Origin: Kalmanozyma brasiliensis GHG001
Lineage: Eukaryota; Basidiomycota; Ustilaginomycetes; Ustilaginales
DNA length: 64,000 nt
Direction of reading: 5' to 3'
Assembly: GCF_000497045.1 (NCBI RefSeq)
Contig: NW_015961949.1
Span: 124,001 to 188,000 of the forward strand
The translations under genes were made by a program, and so were the position numbers. The notes beneath the pieces are model-generated. The model saw only the letters and a list, made by a program, of their open reading frames with translations. It was not told the origin of the DNA and made no database searches. Below, piece by piece: positions 39,053 through 50,400 of the stretch. How positions within the stretch are numbered: position 1 is the first letter of the stretch; every line of letters begins with the position of its first letter.

Positions 39053-40712
39053 ATGACGAGTACAACATCGCCTGAGGCGGTCATCGCAGCCATGCGTGAC
39101 ATCGAACGAGCCTCGTCCTCGGAGGACGAGAAGCACTACGACAGCAAGCAGGGCGGCGTCGCTCCTCTGTACTCAAATGGCACTCCCGCCTCGGACCCCA
39201 GCTTGATCTACGATGCAGCACGCGAGAAGAAGCTCGTCCGCAAGATCGACTTGTACATCGTCCCCACGGTAGCTGTGCTGTACCTCATGGTAAGTCCCTC
39301 TCTCCTCGACCCGCATCGATTTCTGCAACGAGGCTGACTCGTGCATGCCATCTCCATCTTCTCGAATTCGTCTGGACGTCCAGTGCTTCGTCGACCGCGC
39401 CAACATCGGTAATGCTCGTATCGCCGGCTTTGAACGCGATGTGGGAATGAACCCACGATCGTACGACTTCAACATCCTCCTCACGGCCTTCTACGCTGCC
39501 TATGCTGCGTTCGAAATCCCTTCCACCACCTTGACCAAGATCATCGGTCCTGGACGATGGATCCCCATCATGGCGTTCCTCTTCGGCTTGCTCAGCTTGG
39601 CCAACGCCTTTGTGACCAACTTTGCCAGTGCCGTCGCTGTGCGATTCTTGCTTGGTGTGGCCGAGGCGGGTATGCTTCCCTCCATTGCTTACTACCTCAG
39701 TCGTTGGTACAAGAAGGACGAGCTGGTGTTCCGTCTCGGTCTCTACCTTGTTACCGCCCCTTCCGCCGGTGCTTTCGGTGGTCTGCTGGCTTCGGGTATC
39801 CTCAAGCTTCCCGAGATGGGCATGGTGAGGAGCTGGGAGAAGATCTTCTTGATCGAAGGTCTCATTACGATCATCGTGGCCATCATCGGCTACTTCACGC
39901 TCACCGACTCGATCTCCTCAGCTCGCTGGCTCTCGGAAGACGAGAAGAAGTTCCTGCAAGCCCGTCTCAAGTCGGAGCTCGTCGGTCAGAAGGATCTCAT
40001 TGACAGGACGCACAAGAAGCTTCTCTGGAGGGGTATCACCTCGACCACCTCGCTTGCCTGCGCCTTCATGTTCCTGCTCGACAACATTGCTGTGCAGGGT
40101 ACCGCCGTGTTCCTGCCTACTACCGTTCGTGGCATCTTCCCCGCACCCAGGTACACTGTGATCGACCAGCAGCTCTTGACGGTGCCTCCCAACATTGCGG
40201 GCGCTATCGCGACGTTGGCCTTCGCCTACGCTTCGGCCAAGTTCAAAATTCGCTCGGTCTTCACCATCGCCGGCTCGCTCGTCATGACGCTCGGATACGC
40301 CATGTTTGTCGGCTCGAACAACCTCTACGTTCGCTACGCCGCCTCGTTCTTTGCGACCTCGGGTGCCTTCACCCAGGGAGCGCTCCTGCCCGCCTACGCA
40401 GCTGTCAACGCTAACAACGACAGTGAGCGCGCCGGTGCCATCGCTGTCACGGTGTTCTTCGGCAACATCGGTGGTCTGATCAGTTGCTGGACCTACCTCA
40501 ACCGCTACGCGCCCAACTTCTTGCCCGGCAACGGTCTCAACTTGGCCGGCGGTATCACCATGGCGCTGAGCGGTGTGCTCCTCGTCACTTGGCAGCGATG
40601 GGAGAACAAGCAGAGGGATGCTGGAAAGAGGGACCACAGGCTGGAGGGCTTGACCGAGGACGAGATCTACCTGCTCGGCTCGGACCACCCCCACTTCCGT
40701 CTGAGGTACTGA
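39053..40712 (+). CDS. MFS transporter, anion:cation symporter (Dal5/Tna1-like) family, one intron
   Basis: Exon 1 is 39053-39289 and exon 2 is 39384-40712. The 94-base intron starts gtaagt, has a ctgac branch-like site near 39333 and ends cag. Joining gives 521 residues and restores the family signature across the junction: YIVPTVAVLYLM then CFVDRANIGNARIAGFE, equivalent to the 'FLDRANIGNA' motif of TM1-loop in this family. Twelve TM helices are visible, and the motif SRWYKKDEL after TM4 matches 'WF..E'. Substrates in this family include allantoate, nicotinate, pantothenate, biotin and dipeptides; the specific one cannot be read from the sequence. The N-terminal about 60 residues are polar and cytosolic. 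The intron is phase 0. Confidence 0.88.
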
Positions 40713-41155
40713 GCTGGATTCGGTCGAAGAGCATGTAATGGATATGCGAGGTGCTTCATCTGTGGTGTATTGTATGTATTGTTCACGGTAGATGTCATCA
40801 GAGCCTGTTCGCTGCGAGACTCGACTGAAGATGGCATCGATGAGCGTCCGCGAGGTTGTCGAGCTCAATGTGACTTGCGAGCCTGTTGGTGAGCTCGACT
40901 TGTTGTTCGTGATGTCGGTGGGGAAGCGCTGTGGCACAATCTGACATTTGGCGGATAAAGGCGAAATCTGCCCGATCTCGAGTTTCTTGTGACTTGAGAA
41001 GAAAGCTGCACCGCACGGAGCAGCGCCAAAACTCCACTTTGACAAGTCACATGAAACTCGACTGAGCACTCACTCTCCAAAAGGTAACGCGTCAGAGAGC
41101 TGATCGACCATCCTTCCCTCTCTTCCCACCAGCACCATCCGCCTTCCTAGTCAAG
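40713..41155. other. Intergenic region
   Basis: This holds the 3' flank of the transporter and the upstream region of CAND1, both on the plus strand. Nothing recognised. Confidence 0.55.
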
Positions 41156-44100
41156 ATGGCGTCCTCATGGGCTCATACGGGCATCGCGCCCCTCCTGGAG
41201 CGCATGAAGTCCCAAGACTCGGACTTCCGTTACATGGCCCTCAATGATCTCATCTCAGAGCTCTCGAAGGACAGCTATGCTCAGATGGACGACAGCACCG
41301 AAAACAACACCCTCCGTCAGGTGCTCGCCCTTATGAAGGATTCCAACACGGAAGTCAAGAACATGGCCGTGCGCTCCCTCGCTATTCTGGTGCCGCGGTC
41401 GCGCGAGAAGAACATGCAGCATGTCATTGACACCCTCATCGAATACATCTCGTCCAACAATGACGAGCTCAGAGACATCGCTGCGCTCGCACTCAAGACC
41501 GTCACCGCACAGATGCCCACCCGCTCTTCGTACGCCAGCACTGCACTCAACAAGCTGGCACCAAAACTGCTGAATCACATCGCAGACGCGGCTGCGTCAC
41601 AAGAACTCCTCATCGATTCGCTCGACATCCTTGCAGAGCTCATCAACAAGTTTGCTGCCACTGTCACCACCACCGTTCAGCTCCAGAACTCGCTGCTCAA
41701 AAATGTCGTACCTGCCATGCGTCATCCCCGCCCAGCCGTTCGCAAGCGTTCGTTGACGGTGCTGGGTGCCTTGGGCTCGTGTGCTACCTCGGATGTCTTT
41801 ACCCAGCTCTCCGTCCAGCTCAGCTCCGACCTTGCGCCCAAGAGCGCCGTCGAGACTCGAAAAACTGCTGCCCAGCTCATCGGGATCTTTGCGCGCACCT
41901 GTCCACGAAGACTCGGTCGTCGCCTGCCGGAATTCATGCCGGCTGTCATTCAGACTGCCAAACATGACAACGATGAGCTGCGAGAGACGTGCCTTCAATC
42001 GATCGAGCTCATCCTCCTCCGCTGTCCAGCTGAGGTTACACCGTTCGTCAATGCGTCTATCGACCTTGCCATCACACTCATCAAGCACGACCCTAACTAT
42101 GCAGGCTTTGACGACGATGAGGAGATGCGCGACGCCGATGACGACTTTGGCGAAGACGACGAAGACGATGATCTGATCGACGACGATTACTCGGACGACG
42201 ATGACATGTCGTGGAAGGTGCGAAGAGCGTCTGCCAAAGTGCTCAACGCTGCATTGACGAGTCGACCGGAGCTGTTGTCCCAGAACGTCAGCTCGGTAGC
42301 GCCTGTTCTAGTCGCTCGCTTCTCTGAGCGCGAAGAGAGCGTCCGCCTCGAGGTTCTTGACACCTTCCTCGCCTTGCTCAAGCAGATGCAGCTGTACGCC
42401 GGCGGTCCGCAAGCCACCGAAGTCATCGGCTCCAGTTCGGCGTCCTCCGCGAGTCAAGCTGCTGCCATCGCTGCTGCAGGTGTACTCAAGCGCAAGCGTA
42501 ACGAGATGGATGCCGACGATACCGAAGACTCGCCACGCGGTCAGCTGTCCTCGCTGGTTCCGGCCATCGCCAAAGCGCTCGAACGCGAGATCGTGTCCAA
42601 GTCGATCCCCACACGCCACAAGAGCTTTGTCGTTCTGCGAGAACTGGTCATGGTGCTTCATGGCGGTCTAGAGGCCCACATCGGCTCGATCCTCGCAAGC
42701 ACGGAGAAGGCCTTGAAGGGCGCAGAATCGGCTTCCTCTGGTGGATCCAATCTCAAGGCTGACGTCCTTGGATTCTTCCGTGTCCTCTTCCTCACCCACG
42801 CTCCAAAGAGCTTCGACGACCAGCTGCCCACGCTTGTGCCCATCTTGGCAGCATCCATCGAGGACAAGCTACACCGCAGCTGCATTGAAGCGTTCCTCAC
42901 CTGTTCGCAACTCGTGTCGGTGCTTCGACCTCTCAGTGCGACTGCTGCGAGTCCGACCACCGCTCGTCCCGGCCAATACAAGCCGTACCTGCTGCAGATC
43001 TACTCTGCCGCTGTTTCTCGACTCAATCGGCTCGATTCCGATCAGGAGATCAAGGAACGTGGTATCGCTTGTCTTGGTGTCTTGCTTGCGCACGCCGGCG
43101 ACGATCTCGCCGAGAAGCACGACGAGTGCTTTGAACTGCTCACGGCTCGTCTCACCAACGAGGTGACGCGCTTCGTCACCGTCAAAGTCATCGCTCAGAT
43201 CGCCGCTTCGCCAGTCTGCTCGGGGCCTGCATTTGACGCCTTCCTGCAGAGCGCAATTGCCGAAGTCGCGACACTGCTCCGCAAGTCGAACCGCCAGCTT
43301 CGCCTCGCAGCCTTCGACTGTCTTGCGGCTGCCCTCTCTCGCTCTTCGACCAAGCTGAACACGGCTTCGTCCAACTCGATCCTGGCCGAGGTACAGCCGC
43401 TCGTCAACGCCGATATGGACATGAAACTCCTCCCGCACATCTTGCGCAGTGTCAACTTGATCCTGCTCAACGACCCAGCGACACGCGAGTCGGTTCGCGT
43501 CTCAGTACTTCCGCAGATCCACTCTGTGCTCAGGCTGCCGATTGCACAAGGACCTGCGATGGAGTCGCTGCTCGAGTTTTTGCGACTCTACGTCAGCGCT
43601 CAGCCAGAATCTGCACCCGAGACAGTTGAAGAGCTGCTAGCCGCGCTCGAGTCCGCCAAGGGCAGCGTCAGCGGCACTCACCTGTACTCGACCGTCTCGC
43701 GCTGCATCGGAGCAGTGTGCACCGTCTCGGAAGCAGCCAGCGGCAATGTGGCCGCCAAGGCGACAGCGACGCTGCAGAACGATGGCGGCAAGGATACGGA
43801 GGTCTACTTTGCGCTGCTCTTGCTCGGCGAGCTTGGGCGCTTCAACGACTTTTCGTCGCGTGCCGGTCTCCTCGACCGAGTTCTGCGCTTCTACGTCGCC
43901 GACTCGGAGGAGGTCAAGATGGCTGCTGCCTTCGCGGTGGGCAACATGACCGTCGGCGCGCTTCCAGTGTTCCTGCCGGCGATCCAAGAACGCATCAGCG
44001 CTCCCTCGGACGACAAGACTTCCAGTCTGCGCTTCCTGTCATTGCACGCGCTCAAGGAGCTCATCACGCACGGGTCCGCCGAGCAGCTCAGCGTCGTTGC

Positions 44101-45055
44101 TGAGCAAGTGTGGCCGGTATTGTTCGACGCATGCGAAACGAAAGAGGAAGGTGTACGTTCGATTGGTGCCGAGTGTCTGGCGCGTCTGACCCTCAGCGAG
44201 CCGACAAAGTTCCTTCCGCTCCTGCAGGAGCGCCTGCGCTCACCATCGATGTCCGTTCGCGCCACTGTGTTGGCCGCGATCCGCTTCACCCTCTCCACCG
44301 AGTCTTCCGCAGCATACGACGAGCTGCTCGCCCCCGTCCTGGTCGACTTCCTCACCCTCCTCTCGGACCCCGAACTCGAGGTGCGTCGAAATGCCACCTT
44401 CGCACTCAACTCTGCGGCGCACAACAAACCCTATCTCATCCGGGACCATCTTCCAACACTCCTCCCGCTGCTCTACTCCGAGACGCACGTCCGCGCCGAG
44501 CTGCTCCGCAAAGTGGCCATGGGCCCATTCCAGATCGTCACGGACGACGGGCTCGATTTGCGCAAGAACGCCTACGAAACGATGTATCAGCTGCTAGACA
44601 GCCTATGGTCGCGTCTACACCTGCCCGAGTACCTAGACCGCGTGATCGCCGGCCTATCGGATGCCGATGACGGCATAAAGACGCTATGCTATCTGATGGT
44701 GATCAAGCTTGTCGAGCTGCGATCGTCGGCGGTGCGGGCGGTGCTGGCTGGGCGGTTGGAGGAGCTCGCCGAGCCAGTGGGCGCTACGTTGAGGAGCAAG
44801 TTGAAGGAGACCGCGACCAAACAGGAGATTGAGAAGCAGGTGGAGCTGCAGCGGTTTATCTATAAGATGTTGGTGGTCGTCACGAGGGATTTGGAAGGGG
44901 TGGGGACGGGGACGCCCAAGTTTGCGGCGGTTGTGCAGGAGGCCAAGACGGGCGCTGGGGGTGCGACGACGAGCAATGGTAGTGGCACGGCGCAGGGTGC
45001 TCAGCCAGGGGCGCTGTGGAGAGAGGTCGAGGCGAGTTTGGGGGCGTCTTCGTGA
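41156..45055 (+). CDS. CAND1: CAND1/TIP120 cullin exchange factor
   Basis: The 1299-residue product is an all-helical HEAT-repeat protein of the expected length. It begins HTGIAPLLERMKSQDSDFRY and MALNDLISEL, equivalent to the 'LLEKMTS-DKDFRFMATNDLM' start of animal CAND1. The acidic loop found in CAND1 HEAT repeats is present near residues 317-345 and is longer here (Asp/Glu-rich, ending DDMSWKVRRASAKVL). The C-terminal TIP120 domain follows, including KPYLIRDHLPTLLPLLY and DGLDLRKNAYETMYQLLD. CAND1 wraps unneddylated cullin-RING cores and exchanges substrate receptors of SCF ubiquitin ligases. A single exon. It converges on the PCI gene with 86 bases between stops. Confidence 0.95.
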   Translation: MASSWAHTGIAPLLERMKSQDSDFRYMALNDLISELSKDSYAQMDDSTENNTLRQVLALMKDSNTEVKNMAVRSLAILVPRSREKNMQHVIDTLIEYISSNNDELRDIAALALKTVTAQMPTRSSYASTALNKLAPKLLNHIADAAASQELLIDSLDILAELINKFAATVTTTVQLQNSLLKNVVPAMRHPRPAVRKRSLTVLGALGSCATSDVFTQLSVQLSSDLAPKSAVETRKTAAQLIGIFARTCPRRLGRRLPEFMPAVIQTAKHDNDELRETCLQSIELILLRCPAEVTPFVNASIDLAITLIKHDPNYAGFDDDEEMRDADDDFGEDDEDDDLIDDDYSDDDDMSWKVRRASAKVLNAALTSRPELLSQNVSSVAPVLVARFSEREESVRLEVLDTFLALLKQMQLYAGGPQATEVIGSSSASSASQAAAIAAAGVLKRKRNEMDADDTEDSPRGQLSSLVPAIAKALEREIVSKSIPTRHKSFVVLRELVMVLHGGLEAHIGSILASTEKALKGAESASSGGSNLKADVLGFFRVLFLTHAPKSFDDQLPTLVPILAASIEDKLHRSCIEAFLTCSQLVSVLRPLSATAASPTTARPGQYKPYLLQIYSAAVSRLNRLDSDQEIKERGIACLGVLLAHAGDDLAEKHDECFELLTARLTNEVTRFVTVKVIAQIAASPVCSGPAFDAFLQSAIAEVATLLRKSNRQLRLAAFDCLAAALSRSSTKLNTASSNSILAEVQPLVNADMDMKLLPHILRSVNLILLNDPATRESVRVSVLPQIHSVLRLPIAQGPAMESLLEFLRLYVSAQPESAPETVEELLAALESAKGSVSGTHLYSTVSRCIGAVCTVSEAASGNVAAKATATLQNDGGKDTEVYFALLLLGELGRFNDFSSRAGLLDRVLRFYVADSEEVKMAAAFAVGNMTVGALPVFLPAIQERISAPSDDKTSSLRFLSLHALKELITHGSAEQLSVVAEQVWPVLFDACETKEEGVRSIGAECLARLTLSEPTKFLPLLQERLRSPSMSVRATVLAAIRFTLSTESSAAYDELLAPVLVDFLTLLSDPELEVRRNATFALNSAAHNKPYLIRDHLPTLLPLLYSETHVRAELLRKVAMGPFQIVTDDGLDLRKNAYETMYQLLDSLWSRLHLPEYLDRVIAGLSDADDGIKTLCYLMVIKLVELRSSAVRAVLAGRLEELAEPVGATLRSKLKETATKQEIEKQVELQRFIYKMLVVVTRDLEGVGTGTPKFAAVVQEAKTGAGGATTSNGSGTAQGAQPGALWREVEASLGASS

Positions 45056-45141
45056 GAAGTCGTTTGTCCTCAATCGCACACAATTGAACAAACGCACTTT
45101 CAAATGTGAACCTGGGTTGTGTGAACTGGACTGCTGATTCG

Positions 45142-46473
45142 CTACGTCGTTGTGACGGGCACATTTGCCAACCGGGGAAAAGCCTCCTTCGCACTGAGCA
45201 CCAGCACCCCCCTCTCGTGCGCAATGTACCCTTTCACATACCCTTTGTATATCAGCGTCGCTAAAACCCATTCCAGCTCCTCCTTAGTGTATCGCAATCC
45301 AACCAACTCGGAGCTGGTGGCGGCGTGCAGCGTTGTCAGGGCAATTCTTGTCGGTTGGGTCGATGTCCCTGGCGCGGGGGGTAGGGAGAGGTAGGTGAGT
45401 TTGAGCAACGTTCTCAGCGTCGCATCCCTCGCGCGCTCTATTGCGATGTAGGTTCCGCGTTTGACGAGCCATCTTTCCGTCTGCGGGTGACGAAGGGCGG
45501 AATCGAAGCGTTTGACATCTCCTGTGCGAAGAGCCTCGATGAACGGCTTGTACACCTCGAGCTTCGACAACAGGGAGGGATGGGGTAGTTGACCTTTCAA
45601 CAGCTTCACCGGCACAAGATAAACCAGTATCAACCCCACCTGCTCCTGTCCTCGTTTACACCCCCTCAACGCCCTCTCCAACTCGACCTCCCCTCGCTCA
45701 TACTCTTCGTTCAAAAACGCCAGCACGCCCGTATAGTATCGAAAGGTCACCTGTTGACTCCTCGGAAAGTCCTCCAGTTCTGGCAGTGCCGCGGCGGAGA
45801 TGGCGCGAAGAATGTTGCGACAGAGCGAAATGCTCTTCAGTCGAAAATACGTCTTAAACACCAACCCAACGATCTCATACGTTCCCCATTTGCGCGAGTC
45901 GACGAGCGAGGGGTTGCGATCGGCGATGCACGCGGTGAAGGCCTTGTTGAGCTGTCGGGCACACTCTTCCAACCTTCTGTTGGGTTGCGCTGCCGTTCGC
46001 ACCGCCGGGTTTCCACTCGGGACGTCTGCCGCGGCGGAATCGGCCTGAACGGCCAACCAGCGCAGGTTGAGGCAGAGAATGCGCAATAGCGGCAATGCCC
46101 ACCGCCCAGGGGTAAGAGTGGAGAAGAAACGCAAAAAGGCAGTGACGACAGAGTTGTACGCATCAAATGCCTCCCCCAACCTCTCCCCCCTCGTCCGACC
46201 CTCGGCATCCACCCCTCCCGCCGGCAGGGATGATGCGATGGAGAAGGAGTACAACGCAGACAGGTGGTGCGAACACATGTCTTCCCACGGACTCGCCAGG
46301 TAGCCGGTGCATTTGCGCAGCGCGGCGATGATGCGTGGTGGACGTGGGTCGGGCAGTTCGAGCAGGAGAGAGGCCGCGAGAGGTCCGCCGATGGCGAACA
46401 GCTGGGCGAGGGTGTGGCCGTCCGAGGTGGAGGCGGCGGTGATGACCGCATCGGCGAAGAGCGAGGGCTTCAT
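45142..46473 (-). CDS. PCI-domain protein of the PCID2/Thp1/Csn12 family
   Basis: The 443-residue product matches PCID2 in order and length. It has helical TPR-like repeats with WALPLLRILCLNLRWLA, then DSRKWGTYEIVGLVFKTYFRLKSISLCRNILRAI, then QVTFRYYTGVLAFLNEEYERGEVEL and LILVYLVPVKLLKGQLP. The PCI winged helix ends with LEWVLATLIYKGYVKGYIAHERGVLVLSAKEAFP. Members act in TREX-2 at the nuclear pore, coupling transcription to mRNA export with Sac3 and Dss1 (Thp1/PCID2), or with the COP9 signalosome in yeast (Csn12). The close match to PCID2 in the C-terminal motif favours the TREX-2 role. Confidence 0.88.
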   Translation of the reverse strand: MKPSLFADAVITAASTSDGHTLAQLFAIGGPLAASLLLELPDPRPPRIIAALRKCTGYLASPWEDMCSHHLSALYSFSIASSLPAGGVDAEGRTRGERLGEAFDAYNSVVTAFLRFFSTLTPGRWALPLLRILCLNLRWLAVQADSAAADVPSGNPAVRTAAQPNRRLEECARQLNKAFTACIADRNPSLVDSRKWGTYEIVGLVFKTYFRLKSISLCRNILRAISAAALPELEDFPRSQQVTFRYYTGVLAFLNEEYERGEVELERALRGCKRGQEQVGLILVYLVPVKLLKGQLPHPSLLSKLEVYKPFIEALRTGDVKRFDSALRHPQTERWLVKRGTYIAIERARDATLRTLLKLTYLSLPPAPGTSTQPTRIALTTLHAATSSELVGLRYTKEELEWVLATLIYKGYVKGYIAHERGVLVLSAKEAFPRLANVPVTTT

Positions 46474-46942
46474 TGTAGGGGCGAAAGGATGGTGAGGGGG
46501 AAGGGAGTGGATGGGGAAGAGGTTCTTCTCGTCGTACCCTCCACCAAAAATGACAGCTCGGATGTCGGGTTTTGGTGCTGTCGTGCTGGGTGGACCCTGA
46601 ACAGCTTGGCTTGCCTTGGCACCTTGCTCCGCTCATTCGAGTCTTGTTCACCCATAGACGCTCACATCAGCACCATAGTCGCACACACGAGGGATAGTCA
46701 ATCGTACAACCCTTGCCTAAGCATTGAACCATAAGCACATGCCCTCGCCCACCTCCATGAGGGGCGAGGGACAGAAATTTCGTACATGAAGGCCACTCGC
46801 ACGCCTGCTTCGTGCTAGACCTTCCCCCATTTCCACTCGGTGACCATGCACACAGCTCCTCCCTCGCGCAATCCTTGCGTTGCGTCAGTAAAGGTAAGTA
46901 CGAAAGCCGCTCTTCAGTCCAAATTCAGCAGCAGCAGAGTTG
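46474..46942. other. Intergenic region
   Basis: This is upstream of the PCI gene (-) and downstream of the frame-broken gene (-). Nothing recognised. Confidence 0.5.
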
Positions 46943-47365
46943 TCAACCGAGAAGGTCGTCGAGCACGAGCGACGAGATGGTTGTTGGGTAGTTTCGATAC
47001 CTCGCGTAGCGGGCTAGGATCAGGACGCGAAAGATGACGCGGCAGGTGGTGCGCAGTCCGAGCAGTTGGGCGGGTGTGACTATCTCTCCCACTTCCTCTC
47101 TCTCTGGTGGTTGAGTGGGCGGATTGAGGAGGGAGGAGAACAGCCCGCCGAGCTTGCTATTCGCAGCGATGGCCACTTTGGTCGTGAGCGGTTCGACTTT
47201 GCCCTTGCTCTTGGTAGGCGTTCCTGGTGCAGCATGTCCCGCTAACCAGCCCATGAGACCCCACTTACCCTCCTTGGGTTGTACATCCGCGGTCGAACTC
47301 ATCTGCTGCTGCTGATTTGGGACGAGCGTTTCGTACCTACCTTTCTCCTCGAGCTTTTTCGTCAT
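46943..47365 (-). CDS. Open frame immediately behind the Ser-rich membrane protein, probably its displaced C-terminus
   Basis: From an ATG at 47365 the frame encodes 140 residues, starting MTKKLEEKGRYETLVPNQ and ending ISSLVLDDLLG. It is basic at first, then has a mixed region with KLGGLFSSLLNPP and a short amphipathic stretch TTCRVIFRVLILARY. The same frame is already open upstream of this ATG, across the stop codon of the larger ORF (FLKRLLGWLRTQARRAAM). Only 45 bases separate the larger ORF's stop from this ATG, too little for an independent fungal gene. I therefore read it as the C-terminal tail of the same protein, reached by a frame correction in the homopolymer at 47410-47420 or by splicing. 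No homologue was recognised. Confidence 0.45.
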   Translation of the reverse strand: MTKKLEEKGRYETLVPNQQQQMSSTADVQPKEGKWGLMGWLAGHAAPGTPTKSKGKVEPLTTKVAIAANSKLGGLFSSLLNPPTQPPEREEVGEIVTPAQLLGLRTTCRVIFRVLILARYARYRNYPTTISSLVLDDLLG

Positions 47366-47409
47366 CGCGGCGCGTCTCGCCTGTGTGCGCAGCCACCCCA
47401 GCAGGCGCT

Positions 47410-50400
47410 TTAAAAATTTGTCACCACGGCATACACCGCTCCTGTAAACCCAGCAAACACCAGCACGCCCGAGAGCAGCGCCGCGAGCCGATTCAGCAGC
47501 ACGTACCGCTCGAGGTCCTTCCAGCCTTGCTTGCTCGCCATGGCGGTCTGGTAGCCTAGCATCGGGCTCGCCTTGGCTGCGTCGGGGCTGAACTCTCCAG
47601 GGTAGCCGGCGAAGAGTCGACTCCTCCGCGCCGGCTCCTCTTCCATCAACGGCGTCATGTTCCCACGCCAAACACCGCCAAAGCTCGCCGGCGGCTCCTG
47701 GACAACCCGCACGGGCGAGGCGTAGAAACTCACTTCGGGGTTGCTATCGAGCAGCGCGCCGAAGCTGCGCGTCTTGCTCTTGCGCACCCGGCTCGGCGGC
47801 GGTCGGCTGGGGTCGGTGCTTGTCGACTGCGCCGTTCCGGTCGTGCCGGTGGAGAGGTACGAGTGGGAAGGCATGCCCGGTAGACCCCAGCTCTCCTGAG
47901 TTGAGGCGAAGGTGGTAGACCCAAAGTTGGGAGGAGGCATGGAGGGTTCGTGCTGCCAAACGTCGGTTTTGGGCGAATCGGAGGAGGGATGACGAAGTTG
48001 ACCGTCAGGGGTGAGGTACCAGCCTCCGATCATCCATAGCCACGGCATGCCTAGGAAGCCCGCCCAGAACATGTTTTTGCTCGGCGTGGCGCTGTCGAGC
48101 AGCGAGGCGGGGGTGGCGAATAGCCCGTGGCCGGCGGCGTGCGCTGCTGCTCGACGCTTCGATCGACTGCGGTGCTCGGTTTGCGGAGCCTGGCCATGCG
48201 AGTGGTAGGGCAGATGCACACTGCTTGATACACCATGGCGCGGACGAGTAAAGATGGAGACCGTCGGCTGGTCGTCCGGATGATCCTGCTCGTAGTGGTG
48301 GTGGTAGTCGTCATCGGCGAACCGGGCGGTGCGGGTCCGACGATGCAAACGCGTCTCCTTCTTTTCGGGACTGATGCCAAAGTCGTTCAGCTCGGTAGTG
48401 GGCTGGGTCGCATCGTGGAAGTCGACCCCTTCGGCGTAGTATCCAGCGTCGTGCTCGCCAGCGTACGCCCAGCCTTCGGCCATATCCGGCACGGGAGTGT
48501 GGAACGTCTCTGCGGCGTCTTCGGCGTACTCGGCCTGGTTGAACGCCATACCTTGGCTTGCGAGACGGCGCATCTCATCGCGCGCGCGGTCGAGCTCGGA
48601 CAGAGTGAGCCCATGGTCCGCAGCAGAAGGAGCGGGGCGGGCCGCCGTCGCGCTGCCGGCCAGCATGAGGGGGATGTGGTTGACCGTCGACGCTCCTGCA
48701 GGCTGACGAGCTTCGAACGCCATACGAGGCGTGAAGCCAGCCGGGCTGTTTGCGTCCATAGGCGAGCGCATTGCGTCAAACCAAGCATGCTCGGGTGCAC
48801 CAGTGATATCCTCGCCCTGCTCGGGAACGGGCAGCGTCGTCATCCGCTCCTTACCACCAAACACGCCCATCGACATCCTCTTCCTGTTCATACTCGCGAC
48901 TCTTGAAAAGCCACCGTGACGCACCGCCGCGGCATCCTGCGGCTCCTCGCGACTCTCGTCGTGCACGTACGGCAGCCTCGACTCGACCACGGCGGGCGTA
49001 GAAGTGATGTACCCAATCCCCGAGTTCCTCTTCTTCTGCCTCTCCATGGCGCTCATCCGTCTGAGCTTCTTGAGTGCATCCACGCGTTCCTTCTCCCGCT
49101 CTTCCGCGGATGCGCCGGAGCGGTCCATGCTCTCTTCCGCGGTGTCGACGACTTTATCCTCATCGAGCGGGGGCGGGATGCGTGGTGACCCGGCGAGCAG
49201 CCGCAGCGCTACAGCACGGGCATCCTTCTCCGCCACCTCGTCCTCTTCTCCCGGTGTTGGGGAGCGGAACCGCTCGCGGGCCTGGAATCGGCCGCTGCTC
49301 TGACGCTTTTCCACCAGCGAGAGCGGGCGGAAGGTGCGCGACGGAACACGATCCCGGCTGCTACTGCTGCTGTTGGCCTGCTCGAGGTCAATAGAGCGAT
49401 CCCCCGAGGCTTGGCGGGGGGACGCAACGGCCGTCCAGAGCTTGCTCACCCACGGAGCGGCGGCAGGTCTTGCGCCCTCGATCTTGACGGCCTCAGGCAC
49501 AGGGGCAGCGTCGTTCAGATCGACACTGACAAATTTGCTCTCTGGGTTGAGTAGGCTTTCTCGACTGCGATGTGCGGCGATCGTTTTCGGCTTGACCCCG
49601 GGCCGGCTACCATCAGCGGGCGCAGGCGTGGCGTTGTACGTGAAGGCAGAGATGGTCGATGCGACGCTCTGCGATGGGTGGAGCACTTGGGCGCGATTGA
49701 CGGTGACCTCGGCGGGCGTGTTCGGATCGGGACCGAGAGCCTTGGCGGCTGGACCGCGGGTGAGGAGCACCTCTTTGGACTTGCTCCGTTTGCGATGAAG
49801 CTTCGCCTCGGGAGACATTTGGATCGCCAGGTGCGGCGAGGGCGCATCCGGCTCTTGCTGACGCATGGAAACGCGTGAGGCCTGACGTAGGAGGTCGGTG
49901 GTTATCGGTGCAAAGCCGTGCTGCTTAGCCTCGACTTGCGAAGCAGGGAAGTTAAGGTCGAGACCGAGACCGATCACCTTCTCCTGCTCGTTGTCGTTCT
50001 GCGTAGTGGGAGGAGGCAGCTGGAAGTTCAACAGCAACGGGGATTGGGCCCATGGCCCCGTCGTGCCACTGCGATTGCGCGTCATCGGCAGGTTCATCTT
50101 GGAAGCTGTCTCCAGCTCGTTGTGCGTGTTTGCGCGCTCCATCAGACTGGGCTGACCTGCGACGAACCCAAACGGATCCGATCGCTCCTCCGGCGTCGAC
50201 GCGGTCGAGATGACCATCGTGTGGCGCTTGACGTGCTCGTCGTCCGTGCTTTCGGTGTCCTGTCTTTCTCTTGTCTCTTTGTCTTCGGCAGGTGCGATGT
50301 GGCTCGCGCGGATGCTCAGTCGTACGGCCTGCTGGTTGGCCTCCAACAATCGCGCGTGAGACGCCAACTCCTCATGCTGCGCCATGGCCTTCCTCGAACG

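Noticed and set aside
39918..41069. 383-codon minus-strand ORF opposite the MFS gene
   Set aside because: Antisense shadow of the transporter exon; no domain.
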